Below the pieces are notes generated by a model. The model was given only the letters and a program-made list of their open reading frames with translations. It was not told where the DNA came from and did not search any database. Made by a program: the position numbers and the translations under genes. Positions 50,942 to 59,644 of a DNA stretch of 64,000 nt are shown here, in pieces. The stretch covers positions 1-64,000 of the forward strand of contig NZ_JAKSXV010000035.1 in the NCBI RefSeq assembly GCF_022829345.1, read 5' to 3'. Numbering within the stretch: position 1 is the stretch's first letter; every line of letters begins with the position of its first letter. The stretch is from Methylobacterium sp. J-090. Its GTDB lineage: Bacteria > Pseudomonadota > Alphaproteobacteria > Rhizobiales > Beijerinckiaceae.

Positions 50942-51696
50942 TGCCGTCCGTCCGGCCCGCCGCCGTGCGCGCCCTGATCGCGCCCGGCCTCGTCTCCCTC
51001 GTCTGCCTCGCGATCCTCCTCGGGCTCGGGGTTTGGCAACTCGATCGCAAGGGCCAGAAGGAGGCGCTGATCGGGCGCATCCTCGAGCGCTCGCGGGTCG
51101 AGCCTCCCGCAGCCCCGCCCGCTCCAGGCACGTGGAATCCGGACGCCGACGAGTTCCGGCGCGTGCGCGTCACCGGCACCCTCCTCAACGACCGCGAGAC
51201 CCTGGTCCACGGCCTGGCGGCCGGCGCCACGCCGGGGCGCGCGCTCCAGGGTTACTACGTCCTGACGCCCCTTCGCCTGTCGGAGGGCGGTACGGTTCTG
51301 ATCAACCGCGGCTTCGTGCCGACCGAACTGAAGGCGCCGGCCAACCGCAATGGCGGGCAGGTCGTCGGGGAGACCGTGGTCACCGGCATCCTGCGGGGCT
51401 CCGAACCGCGGACCATGTTCGTGCCCGCCCCCGACACCGCACGGAACGAGTGGTTCAACCGCGACATCCCCGGAATCAGCGCGGCACTCGGGCTGACGAA
51501 CGCCCTCCCCTACCTCGTCGAGGCGGACGCGACGCCCAATCCCGGTGGCTGGCCCAAGGGTGGACAGCTGCGCGTCGACCTGCCGAACAACCACCTGCAA
51601 TACGCTTTCACCTGGTTCGGCATCGCCGGCTGCCTCGTCGGCGTGTTCGGCGTGTTCGCGTGGAAGCGCCTCTTCGACGCACCGGACGCGGTCTGA
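50941..51696 (+). CDS. SURF1 family cytochrome oxidase assembly protein
   Basis: The 251-residue protein starts at a GTG that overlaps the TAG of the DUF983 gene (TAGTG). It has an N-terminal helix (LIAPGLVSLVCLAILLGLGVWQL) and a C-terminal helix (HLQYAFTWFGIAGCLVGVFGVFAW) flanking a periplasmic domain. GVWQLDRKGQKEALI, GYYVLTPLRL, VLINRGFVP and NNHLQYAFTWF are SURF1 family landmarks. SURF1 is needed for haem A insertion into oxidase. Confidence 0.93.
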   Translation: MPSVRPAAVRALIAPGLVSLVCLAILLGLGVWQLDRKGQKEALIGRILERSRVEPPAAPPAPGTWNPDADEFRRVRVTGTLLNDRETLVHGLAAGATPGRALQGYYVLTPLRLSEGGTVLINRGFVPTELKAPANRNGGQVVGETVVTGILRGSEPRTMFVPAPDTARNEWFNRDIPGISAALGLTNALPYLVEADATPNPGGWPKGGQLRVDLPNNHLQYAFTWFGIAGCLVGVFGVFAWKRLFDAPDAV

Positions 51697-51771
51697 ACCG
51701 TCGACCGGCTTGCCGGAGACGGCGCGCGCGCTACTCTCCGGTTGGGCGGATCACGCCCCGGAGTGTGCCCC

Positions 51772-52188
51772 ATGCGCGCCGCGACCCTGCTGCTGACCCT
51801 CGGCCTGACGTTGAGTACGGCGTACGCCGCCGACGAGGCCGGGCGCGCGGCGGCCCGCGCCACCGTCACCCGTCAGCTCGAAGCGTTCCGCACCGACGAC
51901 GCGGCGACCGCCTACGCCCAGGCCGCCCCGGCGATCCAGGGCCTATTCCCCTCCCCCGACTCCTTCCTCGCCATGGTCCGCAAGGGTTACGCCGCCGTCT
52001 ACCGCGCCCGCAGCTTCAGCGTGGACCGGGTCGAGGATGTCGGCACCGACGGCGTCGCCCTGGGGGTGAAGCTGCAGGACGAGGCGGGCGCCGACTGGAT
52101 GGCCCTCTACACGCTGGAGCGGCAGCCCGACGGAGCGTGGCGCATCACGGGATGCCAGTTGGCCAAGGCCCCGGGCACCAGCACCTGA
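51772..52188 (+). CDS. DUF4864 family exported protein
   Basis: The 138-residue protein has a signal peptide ending near residue 20 (LTLSTAYAADEAG). The mature part has VTRQLEAFRTDDAATAYAQA, PSPDSFLAMVRKGYAAVYRA and WMALYTLERQPDGAWRITG, the DUF4864 pattern of an NTF2-like or cystatin-like fold. It is probably periplasmic. No function is known. The internal ATG at 51772 is chosen for the signal peptide. It lies between SURF1 and thrC. Confidence 0.82.
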   Translation: MRAATLLLTLGLTLSTAYAADEAGRAAARATVTRQLEAFRTDDAATAYAQAAPAIQGLFPSPDSFLAMVRKGYAAVYRARSFSVDRVEDVGTDGVALGVKLQDEAGADWMALYTLERQPDGAWRITGCQLAKAPGTST

Positions 52189-52252
52189 GCCGCATCAGGT
52201 TTCGACAGGCCGGACGGCTTGGTGTAGACGGGGCGCCTTCCCGGAGGCCCCT

Positions 52253-53665
52253 TTGCTTCACGTCTCGACCCGCGGCGCCGCGGCGCCCCTCTCCTTTTCC
52301 GATGCCCTGCTCGCCGGGCTCGCCCGTGACGGCGGTCTCTATGTGCCAGAGACCTGGCCGCGGTTGTCGCACGAGACCATCGCGGGGCTAGCCGGCCTGC
52401 GCTACGCCGACGCTGCCAAGATCGTCCTGCGTCCCCTCATCGACGGCGAGATCGCGGATGGCGACCTCGACCGGATGATCGAGGAATCCTACGCGACGTT
52501 CCGGCACCCGGCCGTCTGCCCGCTGACCCAGCTCGACGACAACCTGTTCCTCCTCGAACTGTTTCACGGGCCGACGCTCGCGTTCAAGGACGTGGCGATG
52601 CAGCTCCTCGGGCGGCTCATGGACCACGTCCTGCGGGCGCGCGGTTCGCGGGCGACCATCGTCGGCGCCACGTCGGGCGATACCGGCTCCGCCGCCGTCG
52701 AGGCGTTCCGCGGCCTCGATCAGGTCGACATCTTCATCCTGTTCCCGGAGGGCCGCGTCTCCGAGGTGCAGCGGCGGCAGATGACCTCGGTGGGGGCGGA
52801 CAACGTCCACGCCATCGCCATCGACGGCAATTTCGACGATTGCCAGAACATCGTCAAAGCCCTGTTCCAGCACGCCGAATTCGCCGATGCGGTGAAGCTT
52901 TCGGGCGTGAACTCCATCAACTGGGCCCGGGTCGCCGCCCAGGCGGTGTACTACTTCACCAGCGCGGTCGCCCTCGGCGCGCCCCACCGCCCGGTCTCGT
53001 TCGCCGTGCCCACGGGCAATTTCGGCGACATCCTTGCCGGCTGGGTCGCCAAACGCATGGGCCTGCCCATCGAGCGCCTGATGATCGGCACCAACGCCAA
53101 CGACATCCTGGCCCGGACCCTGGAGCATGGATCCTACGAAGTGCGGGGCGTGCAGCCCACCACCTCGCCGTCCATGGACATTCAGATCTCCTCGAATTTC
53201 GAACGCCTGCTGTTCGAGGCCCTCGGCCGCGATGCGTCGAGCCTCGGTCGCCTGATGGCCGGCCTGAAGCAGTCGGGCGGGTTCACCCTCGATCCGGCGG
53301 TGCTCGACACCGTGCGGGCCGAGTTCGATGCCACCGCCGTTCCGGAGGACGCCGTGAAGGCCGAGATCGCCCGGACCTTCGCCGAGACCGGCCACGTCAT
53401 CGACCCGCACAGCGCCATCGGCGTCCATGCCGGCCGCCGGCTCCTCGAGACGGACCCGCGCACGCCCGTCGTGGCTCTGGCCACCGCGCATGCGGCGAAG
53501 TTCCCCGATGCCGTGTCCGAGGCGGTGGGCGGCGCGCGCCCGGCCCTGCCGCCGCATCTCGCCGACCTCCTCGACCGCAAGGAGACGTTCTCGCGCGTCG
53601 CCAACGACCAGGCGGCGGTGGAGAGCTTCATCCGCGCGCATGCCCGCATCACCAAGGCCGGCTGA
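52253..53665 (+). CDS. thrC: Threonine synthase
   Basis: The 470-residue PLP enzyme converts O-phosphohomoserine to threonine. It begins LHVSTRGAAAPLSFSDALL, and DGGLYVPETWP follows. The PLP lysine is K112 in FHGPTLAFKDVAMQLLG, and ATSGDTGSAAVEAFRG is the phosphate-binding loop. SGVNSINWARVAAQAVYYF and VPTGNFGDILAGWVAKRMG are further family blocks. It starts at TTG with GGAGG seven bases upstream. The M16 protease gene follows after 4 bases, so the two are co-transcribed. Confidence 0.95.
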   Translation: MLHVSTRGAAAPLSFSDALLAGLARDGGLYVPETWPRLSHETIAGLAGLRYADAAKIVLRPLIDGEIADGDLDRMIEESYATFRHPAVCPLTQLDDNLFLLELFHGPTLAFKDVAMQLLGRLMDHVLRARGSRATIVGATSGDTGSAAVEAFRGLDQVDIFILFPEGRVSEVQRRQMTSVGADNVHAIAIDGNFDDCQNIVKALFQHAEFADAVKLSGVNSINWARVAAQAVYYFTSAVALGAPHRPVSFAVPTGNFGDILAGWVAKRMGLPIERLMIGTNANDILARTLEHGSYEVRGVQPTTSPSMDIQISSNFERLLFEALGRDASSLGRLMAGLKQSGGFTLDPAVLDTVRAEFDATAVPEDAVKAEIARTFAETGHVIDPHSAIGVHAGRRLLETDPRTPVVALATAHAAKFPDAVSEAVGGARPALPPHLADLLDRKETFSRVANDQAAVESFIRAHARITKAG

Positions 53666-53669
53666 CCCC

Positions 53670-54965
53670 ATGAACCAGCACTTCGCCACCCACGGCGCCT
53701 CCCCGGACCTGCGGATCACGCGCCTGGACAACGGCGTCACCGTGGTCACGGAGGCGATGCCGGGGGTCGCCACGGCGACCCTCGGCGTCTGGGTCGGCGC
53801 CGGCTCGCGCCACGAGCGGCCCGACGAGGGCGGGCTGAGCCACCTCATCGAGCATATGGCGTTCAAGGGCACGAAGACGCGCTCGGCCCGGCGCATCGCC
53901 GAGGACATCGAGAATGTCGGCGGCGACATCAACGCCGCGACCTCCGCCGAGGGCACGAGCTACACCGCCCGGGTGCTCGGCGAGGATGCGGGCGTGGCGC
54001 TGGACGTCATCGGCGACATCCTCACGGATTCGGTGTTCGATGCTGGCGAGTTGGCGCGCGAGAAGGGCGTGATCCTCCAGGAATACGCCGCCATCGAGGA
54101 TACCCCCGACGACGTGGTCTACGAGGCCTTCACCGAGGCGGCGTTCCCCGATCAGCCCATGGGCCGTCCGATCATCGGCACGCCGGACACCATCAACAGC
54201 TTCGACCGCGCCGGCATCGAGGCGTACATCGCGCGCGAATATACCCCCGACCGCATCGTGCTCGCGGCGGCCGGCGCCATCGCGCACGACGCCATCGTCG
54301 AATCCGCGCGCACCCATTTCGGCGCGCTCAAGGCCGCGACGCCGCCCGAGACCGTCCCGGGAATCTACAAGGGCGGCGAGAAGCGTCTGCAGAAGAAGCT
54401 CGAACAGGCCAACGTCGTCATCGGCCTGCCCGGCCTGTCGTTCCGCGACCCCGGCTACTACGCCCTGCACATGTTCACCCAGGTGCTCGGCGGCGGGCTG
54501 ACCTCGCGCCTGTGGCACGAGGTGCGCGAGACGCGGGGCCTCGCCTACGAGATCCAGGCGTTCCACTGGTCGTTCTACGATTGCGGGCTGTTCGGCATCG
54601 GCGCCGGCACCTCGGGCGGCGATCTCGGCCAGCTCGTGGACGTGACCCTGGAGGCCACCACCCGGGCGGCCCGCGACGCCGACACCGTCGAGGTCGCCCG
54701 CGCCAAGGCGCAGCTCAAGGTCGCGCTGCTGTCGGCCCTGGAGACGCCCGGCGGACGCATCGAGCGCAACGCCCGGCAGATCCTCGCCTGGGGCCGGGTG
54801 ATCCCGGCGCAGGAGGTCATCGCCAAGGTGGATGCCGTCACCGTCGACGATGTCCGTGCCGCCGGCATCAGGCTGCTTTCGGGCGCCCCGACGCTGGCCG
54901 CGATCGGTCCGATCAAGAAGCTGCCGCCCCTGGAGCGGATCGCCGCTGCCCTGAAGGCCGCCTGA
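53670..54965 (+). CDS. M16 family zinc peptidase (mitochondrial-processing-peptidase-like)
   Basis: The 431-residue protein has an inverted zinc motif H58-x2-E61-H62 in GGLSHLIEHMAFKGT and the distal ligand E138 in KGVILQEYAAIEDTP, 76 residues on. The C-terminal M16 domain has VIGLPGLSFRDPGYYAL and RLWHEVRETRGLAYEI. Alphaproteobacterial members with this length act as soluble processing peptidases. The substrate is unknown. It lies 4 bases after the thrC stop, an arrangement common in this group of bacteria. Confidence 0.93.
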   Translation: MNQHFATHGASPDLRITRLDNGVTVVTEAMPGVATATLGVWVGAGSRHERPDEGGLSHLIEHMAFKGTKTRSARRIAEDIENVGGDINAATSAEGTSYTARVLGEDAGVALDVIGDILTDSVFDAGELAREKGVILQEYAAIEDTPDDVVYEAFTEAAFPDQPMGRPIIGTPDTINSFDRAGIEAYIAREYTPDRIVLAAAGAIAHDAIVESARTHFGALKAATPPETVPGIYKGGEKRLQKKLEQANVVIGLPGLSFRDPGYYALHMFTQVLGGGLTSRLWHEVRETRGLAYEIQAFHWSFYDCGLFGIGAGTSGGDLGQLVDVTLEATTRAARDADTVEVARAKAQLKVALLSALETPGGRIERNARQILAWGRVIPAQEVIAKVDAVTVDDVRAAGIRLLSGAPTLAAIGPIKKLPPLERIAAALKAA

Positions 54966-55159
54966 GATTTTCCGCCCCCGGCTTGTTTTGGCCTCAAAGG
55001 AACGTGATCCAGCGGGTTCGGCGTCACGGTTGAGAAACGGTGGGCGTCTCCGCTCCGGCGCCCCCGCTGCCTTGCCGGTGGAGGTCGCCGCCGATACGAC
55101 TGAGCCCTCGGCTGAGCCGTACTCGTCACACAGCCTCGCCCGGCCGGAACACTCGCCCG

Positions 55160-58045
55160 TTGCGTCAGATCTCCCTCGTCCTCGCCGCTCTTCTCACGGC
55201 TCTCTTCGGCGCCCTGCTCCTCAGCGCGCCGGCGCGCGCCGTCGAGGCCGTGCGCGTCACCCTCGATGCGCCGGCCATCGACCTGACGACGATGATCGAG
55301 CGCTATCGCTCGGACGGGGACCTCATCCAGATCTCCACGGCACCGGGCAAGGACGGCATCGTCCGCCGCATCGTCGTGAAGGCGCGCGACACGGGCGGGC
55401 GCCCCGACTGGATGGTGTTCGCGCTGACCAACGACACCGACGAGCAGATCGACCGCGTCCTCGTCGCCCCGCATTTCCGCCTCGTCGGCTCGGGCGTGAT
55501 CTGGCCGGACCTCGGCGGCTCGCGCATCGCCGCCATCACGGCCAGCCAGGGCATCCGCCCGGAGCGCGACGAGAATCCGGAAGCCGACCAGTTCGTCATC
55601 ACCCTCGATCCCGGCGCCACCGTCACCTACGTGGCCGAGCTGCGCGGGCCCAACATCCCCCAGGTCTACCTCTGGGACCAGGAAGCCTACCGCAAGAAAT
55701 CCACCGGCCTGACCCTCTACAAGGGCATCATCATCGGCATCGCCGGGCTGCTGGCGCTGTTCCTGACGATCATCTTCGTGGTCAAGGGCGCGATCATCTT
55801 CCCCGCCGCCGCCGCCCTGGCGTGGTCGGTCCTCGCCTATGCGTGCATTGACTTCGGATTCCTGCAAAGGGTGTTCCCCGTCACCGAGGTGGCCGAACGG
55901 GTCTACCGGGCGTCCGCCGAGGCGGTGCTCGGCGCCACCCTGCTGGTGTTCCTGTTCGCCTATCTCAACCTCAGCCGCTGGCACGTGCGCTACAGCCACG
56001 TGGCGTTCTTCTGGCTCGCCTTCCTCGCCGGCCTCGTGGCGCTCGCCGTGTTCGATCCGCCCGTGGCGGCGGGTGTCGCGCGCATCTCCATCGCGGCGGT
56101 GGCCGGGGTCGGCCTGCTGCTCATCGTCTATCTCGCCGCCCATAACGGCTACGACCGGGCGATCCTGCTGATCCCGACCTGGTTCCTCCTCCTCGTCTGG
56201 GTGGTGGCGGCGGGCTTCGCCATCACGGGACAGATCGGGAGCGACCTCGTCCAGCCCGCCCTCATCGGCGGCCTCGTCCTCATCGTCATGCTCATCGGCT
56301 TCACGGTGATGCAGCACGCCTTCGCGGGCGGCGGCCTCACCCATGCCCTGGTCTCCGACACCGAGCGCCGGGCGCTCGCGCTCACGGGCGCCGGCGACGT
56401 GGTGTTCGACTGGGACGTGCCGGGCGACCGGGTCTTCGCCGGCCAGGAGATCGAAGGACAGCTCGGCCTCAAGCGCGGGGCCCTCGAAGGCCCGGCGGTG
56501 AACTGGCTCGCCCTCGTCCACCCGTTCGATGTCGACCGCTACTCGGCCGCCCTCGACACGGTCATCGAGGAGCGGCGCGGCCGCATCGTCCACGACTTCC
56601 GCCTGCGCTCCACCGCCGGCCCGTACTACTGGTATCGCCTCAAGGCGCGGCCGGTGATCGGCACGGACGGCGAGGTCGTGCGCATCGTCGGCACCATCTC
56701 GGACGTCACCGAGGTGAAGACCGCCGAGGAGCGCTTGCTGCACGACGCCGTCCACGACAGCCTCACCGGCCTGCCCAACCGCGAGCTGTTCCACGACCGC
56801 CTCGACTCGGCCCTCGCCTTCGCCAGCCAGGATGCCCGCCTGAAGCCGACGACCATCGTCCTCGACGTCGATCGGTTCAAGGCCATCAACGACGCCATCG
56901 GCCTCTCGGCGGGCGACTCGATCCTGCTCACCCTGTCGCGCCGCCTCGGCCGGCTCCTGCGTCCGCAGGACACCCTGGCCCGCGTCGCGGGCGACGAATT
57001 CGCCCTGATCCTCCTGTCGGAGCGCGACCCTGACCGCATCCTCTCGTTCGCCGAGATGATCCGCAAGGCCATCGCCACGCCGATCACCTACGCCGATCGC
57101 GAGATCTTCCTCACGGTGTCCGTCGGCATCGTCCTGCACGAGGTCGGAGCCACCCTGAAGCGCGAGGAGGTGTTCAAGAACGCCGAGATCGCCATGATCC
57201 AGGCCAAGCGCGGCGGCGGCGACCGCATCGAGGTGTTCCGTGCCGATATGCGCAACGAGCACGGCGACCGCCTGATGCTGGAGGGCGACCTGCGGCGGTC
57301 CCTCGAGCGCAACGAGATGAAGGTGCTGTTCCAGCCCATCGTTCGCCTGGAAGATCGCACGGTCGCGGGTTTCGAGACGCTGCTGCGTTGGGATCACCCC
57401 AGGCTCGGCCGCATTCCGGCCTCGACCTTCATGCCGGTGGCCGAGGAATGCGGGTTCGTGGTCAACCTCGGCATCTTCGCCCTGGAACGCACGGCCCTCG
57501 AACTCGCGGCCTGGCAGCGCTCCCTCGATGTCGAGCCGCCGATCTTCGCCTCCGTCAACATGTCGTCACGCCAGCTCCTGCGCCACGACCTCCTGCACGA
57601 CGTGAAGACGATCCTGGCCCGGTCCGGCGTGCTGCCCGGCTCCCTCAAGCTCGAACTCACCGAGAGCCTGGTGATGGAGAACCCGGAATACGCCGCGCAA
57701 ATGCTGGCGCGCATCCACGACCTCGGCGCCGGCCTGTCGCTCGACGATTTCGGCACGGGTTACTCGGCCCTGTCCTACCTCCAGCGTTTTCCGTTCGACA
57801 CCATCAAGGTCGACCAGTCCTTCGTCCGGCAGATCGCGACGGGGCGCACGGCGATCCTGCGCTCCATCGTCAAGATGGCTCAGGAACTCGACCTCGCCAT
57901 CGTGGCCGAGGGCGCGGAATCGGAAGCCGACGCGCAGGCACTCGCTGAGCTGGGTTGCGAGTACGCGCAAGGCTTCGCCTTCGGCGAACCGATGTCGATG
58001 CTCCAGGCCCGGCAACTCCTCGGGGCGGCCCCGGAAGCCGCCTGA
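55160..58045 (+). CDS. Membrane sensor with PAS, GGDEF and EAL domains
   Basis: The 961-residue protein begins with a signal peptide (RQISLVLAALLTALFGALLL) if read from the TTG at 55160. A periplasmic beta-rich domain and seven hydrophobic helices (about 190-400) follow, a 7TMR-DISM-like layout. A PAS domain (about 420-550) is followed by GGDEF with AGDEF (variant of GGDEF) and an intact I-site R-x2-D (RPQD, five residues before). The EAL domain has ETL in place of EAL (GFETLLRWDHP). It keeps SVNMSSRQLL, ELTESLVM, LDDFGTGYSAL, KVDQSFVRQI and VAEGAESEADA, the metal and catalytic residues. It may make and/or break cyclic di-GMP in response to a periplasmic signal. No promoter-proximal ribosome site is strong. 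Confidence 0.9.
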   Translation: MRQISLVLAALLTALFGALLLSAPARAVEAVRVTLDAPAIDLTTMIERYRSDGDLIQISTAPGKDGIVRRIVVKARDTGGRPDWMVFALTNDTDEQIDRVLVAPHFRLVGSGVIWPDLGGSRIAAITASQGIRPERDENPEADQFVITLDPGATVTYVAELRGPNIPQVYLWDQEAYRKKSTGLTLYKGIIIGIAGLLALFLTIIFVVKGAIIFPAAAALAWSVLAYACIDFGFLQRVFPVTEVAERVYRASAEAVLGATLLVFLFAYLNLSRWHVRYSHVAFFWLAFLAGLVALAVFDPPVAAGVARISIAAVAGVGLLLIVYLAAHNGYDRAILLIPTWFLLLVWVVAAGFAITGQIGSDLVQPALIGGLVLIVMLIGFTVMQHAFAGGGLTHALVSDTERRALALTGAGDVVFDWDVPGDRVFAGQEIEGQLGLKRGALEGPAVNWLALVHPFDVDRYSAALDTVIEERRGRIVHDFRLRSTAGPYYWYRLKARPVIGTDGEVVRIVGTISDVTEVKTAEERLLHDAVHDSLTGLPNRELFHDRLDSALAFASQDARLKPTTIVLDVDRFKAINDAIGLSAGDSILLTLSRRLGRLLRPQDTLARVAGDEFALILLSERDPDRILSFAEMIRKAIATPITYADREIFLTVSVGIVLHEVGATLKREEVFKNAEIAMIQAKRGGGDRIEVFRADMRNEHGDRLMLEGDLRRSLERNEMKVLFQPIVRLEDRTVAGFETLLRWDHPRLGRIPASTFMPVAEECGFVVNLGIFALERTALELAAWQRSLDVEPPIFASVNMSSRQLLRHDLLHDVKTILARSGVLPGSLKLELTESLVMENPEYAAQMLARIHDLGAGLSLDDFGTGYSALSYLQRFPFDTIKVDQSFVRQIATGRTAILRSIVKMAQELDLAIVAEGAESEADAQALAELGCEYAQGFAFGEPMSMLQARQLLGAAPEAA

Positions 58046-58255
58046 CGGCCGCGAGAAACGCCGATCCCCGCGAAGACGGCGGGTCGGTTTAAACCTCCCT
58101 TAACCATGATCCGCCATCGTTCCCTCTAGCGGAATGCTGAGTGTCTCTCACGGAACTCCCGCTGCGCCGCCGTGCTCAGTGTGAGAATCGGCGGTGACCG
58201 GGAGTTCTGCGAGGCACTCTTAGGCCCGAGCGGCCGTGGGATGGGGGATCACCTG

Positions 58256-58612
58256 ATGGGCGAAGCGGCCTTACGGAACGATGCGAGCTTCGATACCAGC
58301 ATCGTCCGGCGCCTGATGGCCCGGCCCCTGCGCCTCGTCGAGACGCCCATGGCCGAGATCGTGCCGTTGCGTGCGGCCACGCCGTCCACGGAGTCCGTCG
58401 AACCGGCGGAGGCCTCCGCCGACGTCGCCCGCCTCAAGGCGCAGCTCCAGGTGATGAAGGCGGTCCTGCGCTCCGAGCGGGACGAGACCGCCCATCTGCG
58501 CGCCCGCATCGCGACCATCGCCGAGTCCGACGCGCCCCTGACGCCCGAGGCCCAGGCCGTGCGCGATCGCTGGGCCGCCCTCGTCGATCAACTCCTGCAC
58601 TCGGCACGATAG
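58256..58612 (+). CDS. Small helical protein, unknown function
   Basis: The 118-residue frame from the ATG at 58256 has GGGGGA seven bases upstream. It includes MARPLRLVETPMAEIVPLRA, then a long helix SADVARLKAQLQVMKAVLRSE that continues with RDETAHLRARIATIAESD, likely a coiled coil, and AVRDRWAALVDQLLHSAR. It has no signal or membrane span and no known family. An alternative ATG at 58241 gives five more residues. It precedes the reductase-like gene by 53 bases. Confidence 0.6.
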   Translation: MGEAALRNDASFDTSIVRRLMARPLRLVETPMAEIVPLRAATPSTESVEPAEASADVARLKAQLQVMKAVLRSERDETAHLRARIATIAESDAPLTPEAQAVRDRWAALVDQLLHSAR

Positions 58613-58665
58613 CCACCCGTTCCGCGACGCGCGACGCGACGCCTGGCCCCGTTCGAGGGATGATG

Positions 58666-59610
58666 ATGAGCGCCCGCTGCTCCCTCGTGGTCAACGGCAA
58701 GTCCGTGCGGATCTCCACGGGCGACACCCCCCTGGAGGCCGCCCTGGCCGATGGCATGATCGCCGCGCCGCCGGGCCTCATGGGACAGGGCTCCGGCCCC
58801 CTGCCCCGGCGAGCCCAGGCCCGCAGCCATCGCGCCGACGCCGTCAAGCTCACCCCGCCGCGCGCCGGCCTCATCGAGCGGCCCGAGACCTTCGGCGCAC
58901 CGGTCAAACCGGCGCCTGCCCAGAAGCGCGCCGGCACGGTGACGCAGATCACGCCGCTCGGTCCCCACACCCTCGAAGTGGTGGTGACCCTCACCAAGCG
59001 CTTGGCCCTTGAGCCGGGACACGGGGTGGTGGCGGCCTTCGAGGGCTTCGAGCCCGTCGTCCTGAATCCGACCCTGCGCGTCGACGGCTCGGCCGAACTC
59101 AACGAACTCGTCTTCCACCTGCGCCTCACCGGCGACCGCACGGCCCTGCCCGACGCCTTCGGCGAGGAGATCGTCCTCGACCATCCGGTGAAGATCAAGG
59201 GACCGGTGGGCCGGGGCTACTACCGGCCGGGCGGCGGCCGCCTCGTCCTCGTCGCGGCCGAGACCGGGTTCGCCCCGATCTGGTCCATCGCGCGGGCCGC
59301 CCGCTACATCGAGCCGGCCCGCGAGGTCGCGATCCATGTCGGCGCCCGCGACCCCCTCGACCTCTACATGCGTCCGTCCCTGGACTGGCTGCGCGCCACG
59401 GGGGTGGGCCGCCTCGTGCTCGTGGCCGACCGCAGCCGCCAGCGGCCGCCCGACGTCCGGCCCGGACCCCTGACGGCGCATCTACCGTCGCTGCGCACCA
59501 CCGACGTGGTCCACGTCGCCGGCGACGCCTCGACGGTGGGCGCCGTCGAAGTCCTGGCCGCGGCGGCCGGGGCCCGGTGCTACCCGATCCTCCTCAACGC
59601 CAAGCCCTGA
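58666..59610 (+). CDS. Ferredoxin-reductase-like protein lacking usual cofactor motifs
   Basis: The 314-residue protein looks like a plant-type ferredoxin-fused reductase. The N-terminal block SLVVNGKSVRISTGDTPLEA has the ferredoxin beta-grasp pattern, but the [2Fe-2S] cysteine loop is replaced by APPGLMGQGSGPLPRRA. The FAD-domain region TLRVDGSAELNELVFHLRLT lacks the usual R-x-Y-[ST] motif. The NAD-domain loop reads VLVAAETGFAPIWSIARAA, close to the GGTGFAP consensus with GG changed to AE. Cys occurs only at about residue 5 and near the C-terminus. A GAGGG precedes three in-frame ATGs, and the last is chosen for spacing. It may be a degenerate oxidoreductase or a binding protein. Confidence 0.6.
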   Translation: MSARCSLVVNGKSVRISTGDTPLEAALADGMIAAPPGLMGQGSGPLPRRAQARSHRADAVKLTPPRAGLIERPETFGAPVKPAPAQKRAGTVTQITPLGPHTLEVVVTLTKRLALEPGHGVVAAFEGFEPVVLNPTLRVDGSAELNELVFHLRLTGDRTALPDAFGEEIVLDHPVKIKGPVGRGYYRPGGGRLVLVAAETGFAPIWSIARAARYIEPAREVAIHVGARDPLDLYMRPSLDWLRATGVGRLVLVADRSRQRPPDVRPGPLTAHLPSLRTTDVVHVAGDASTVGAVEVLAAAAGARCYPILLNAKP

Positions 59611-59644
59611 TCCGGCACGCCCCGGCGGCGAGGACGGCGGGCCC

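Noticed and set aside
54575..57397. 940-codon frame opposite the M16 and GGDEF/EAL genes
   Set aside because: It crosses two well-supported genes and their gap, and its composition is that of an antisense frame.
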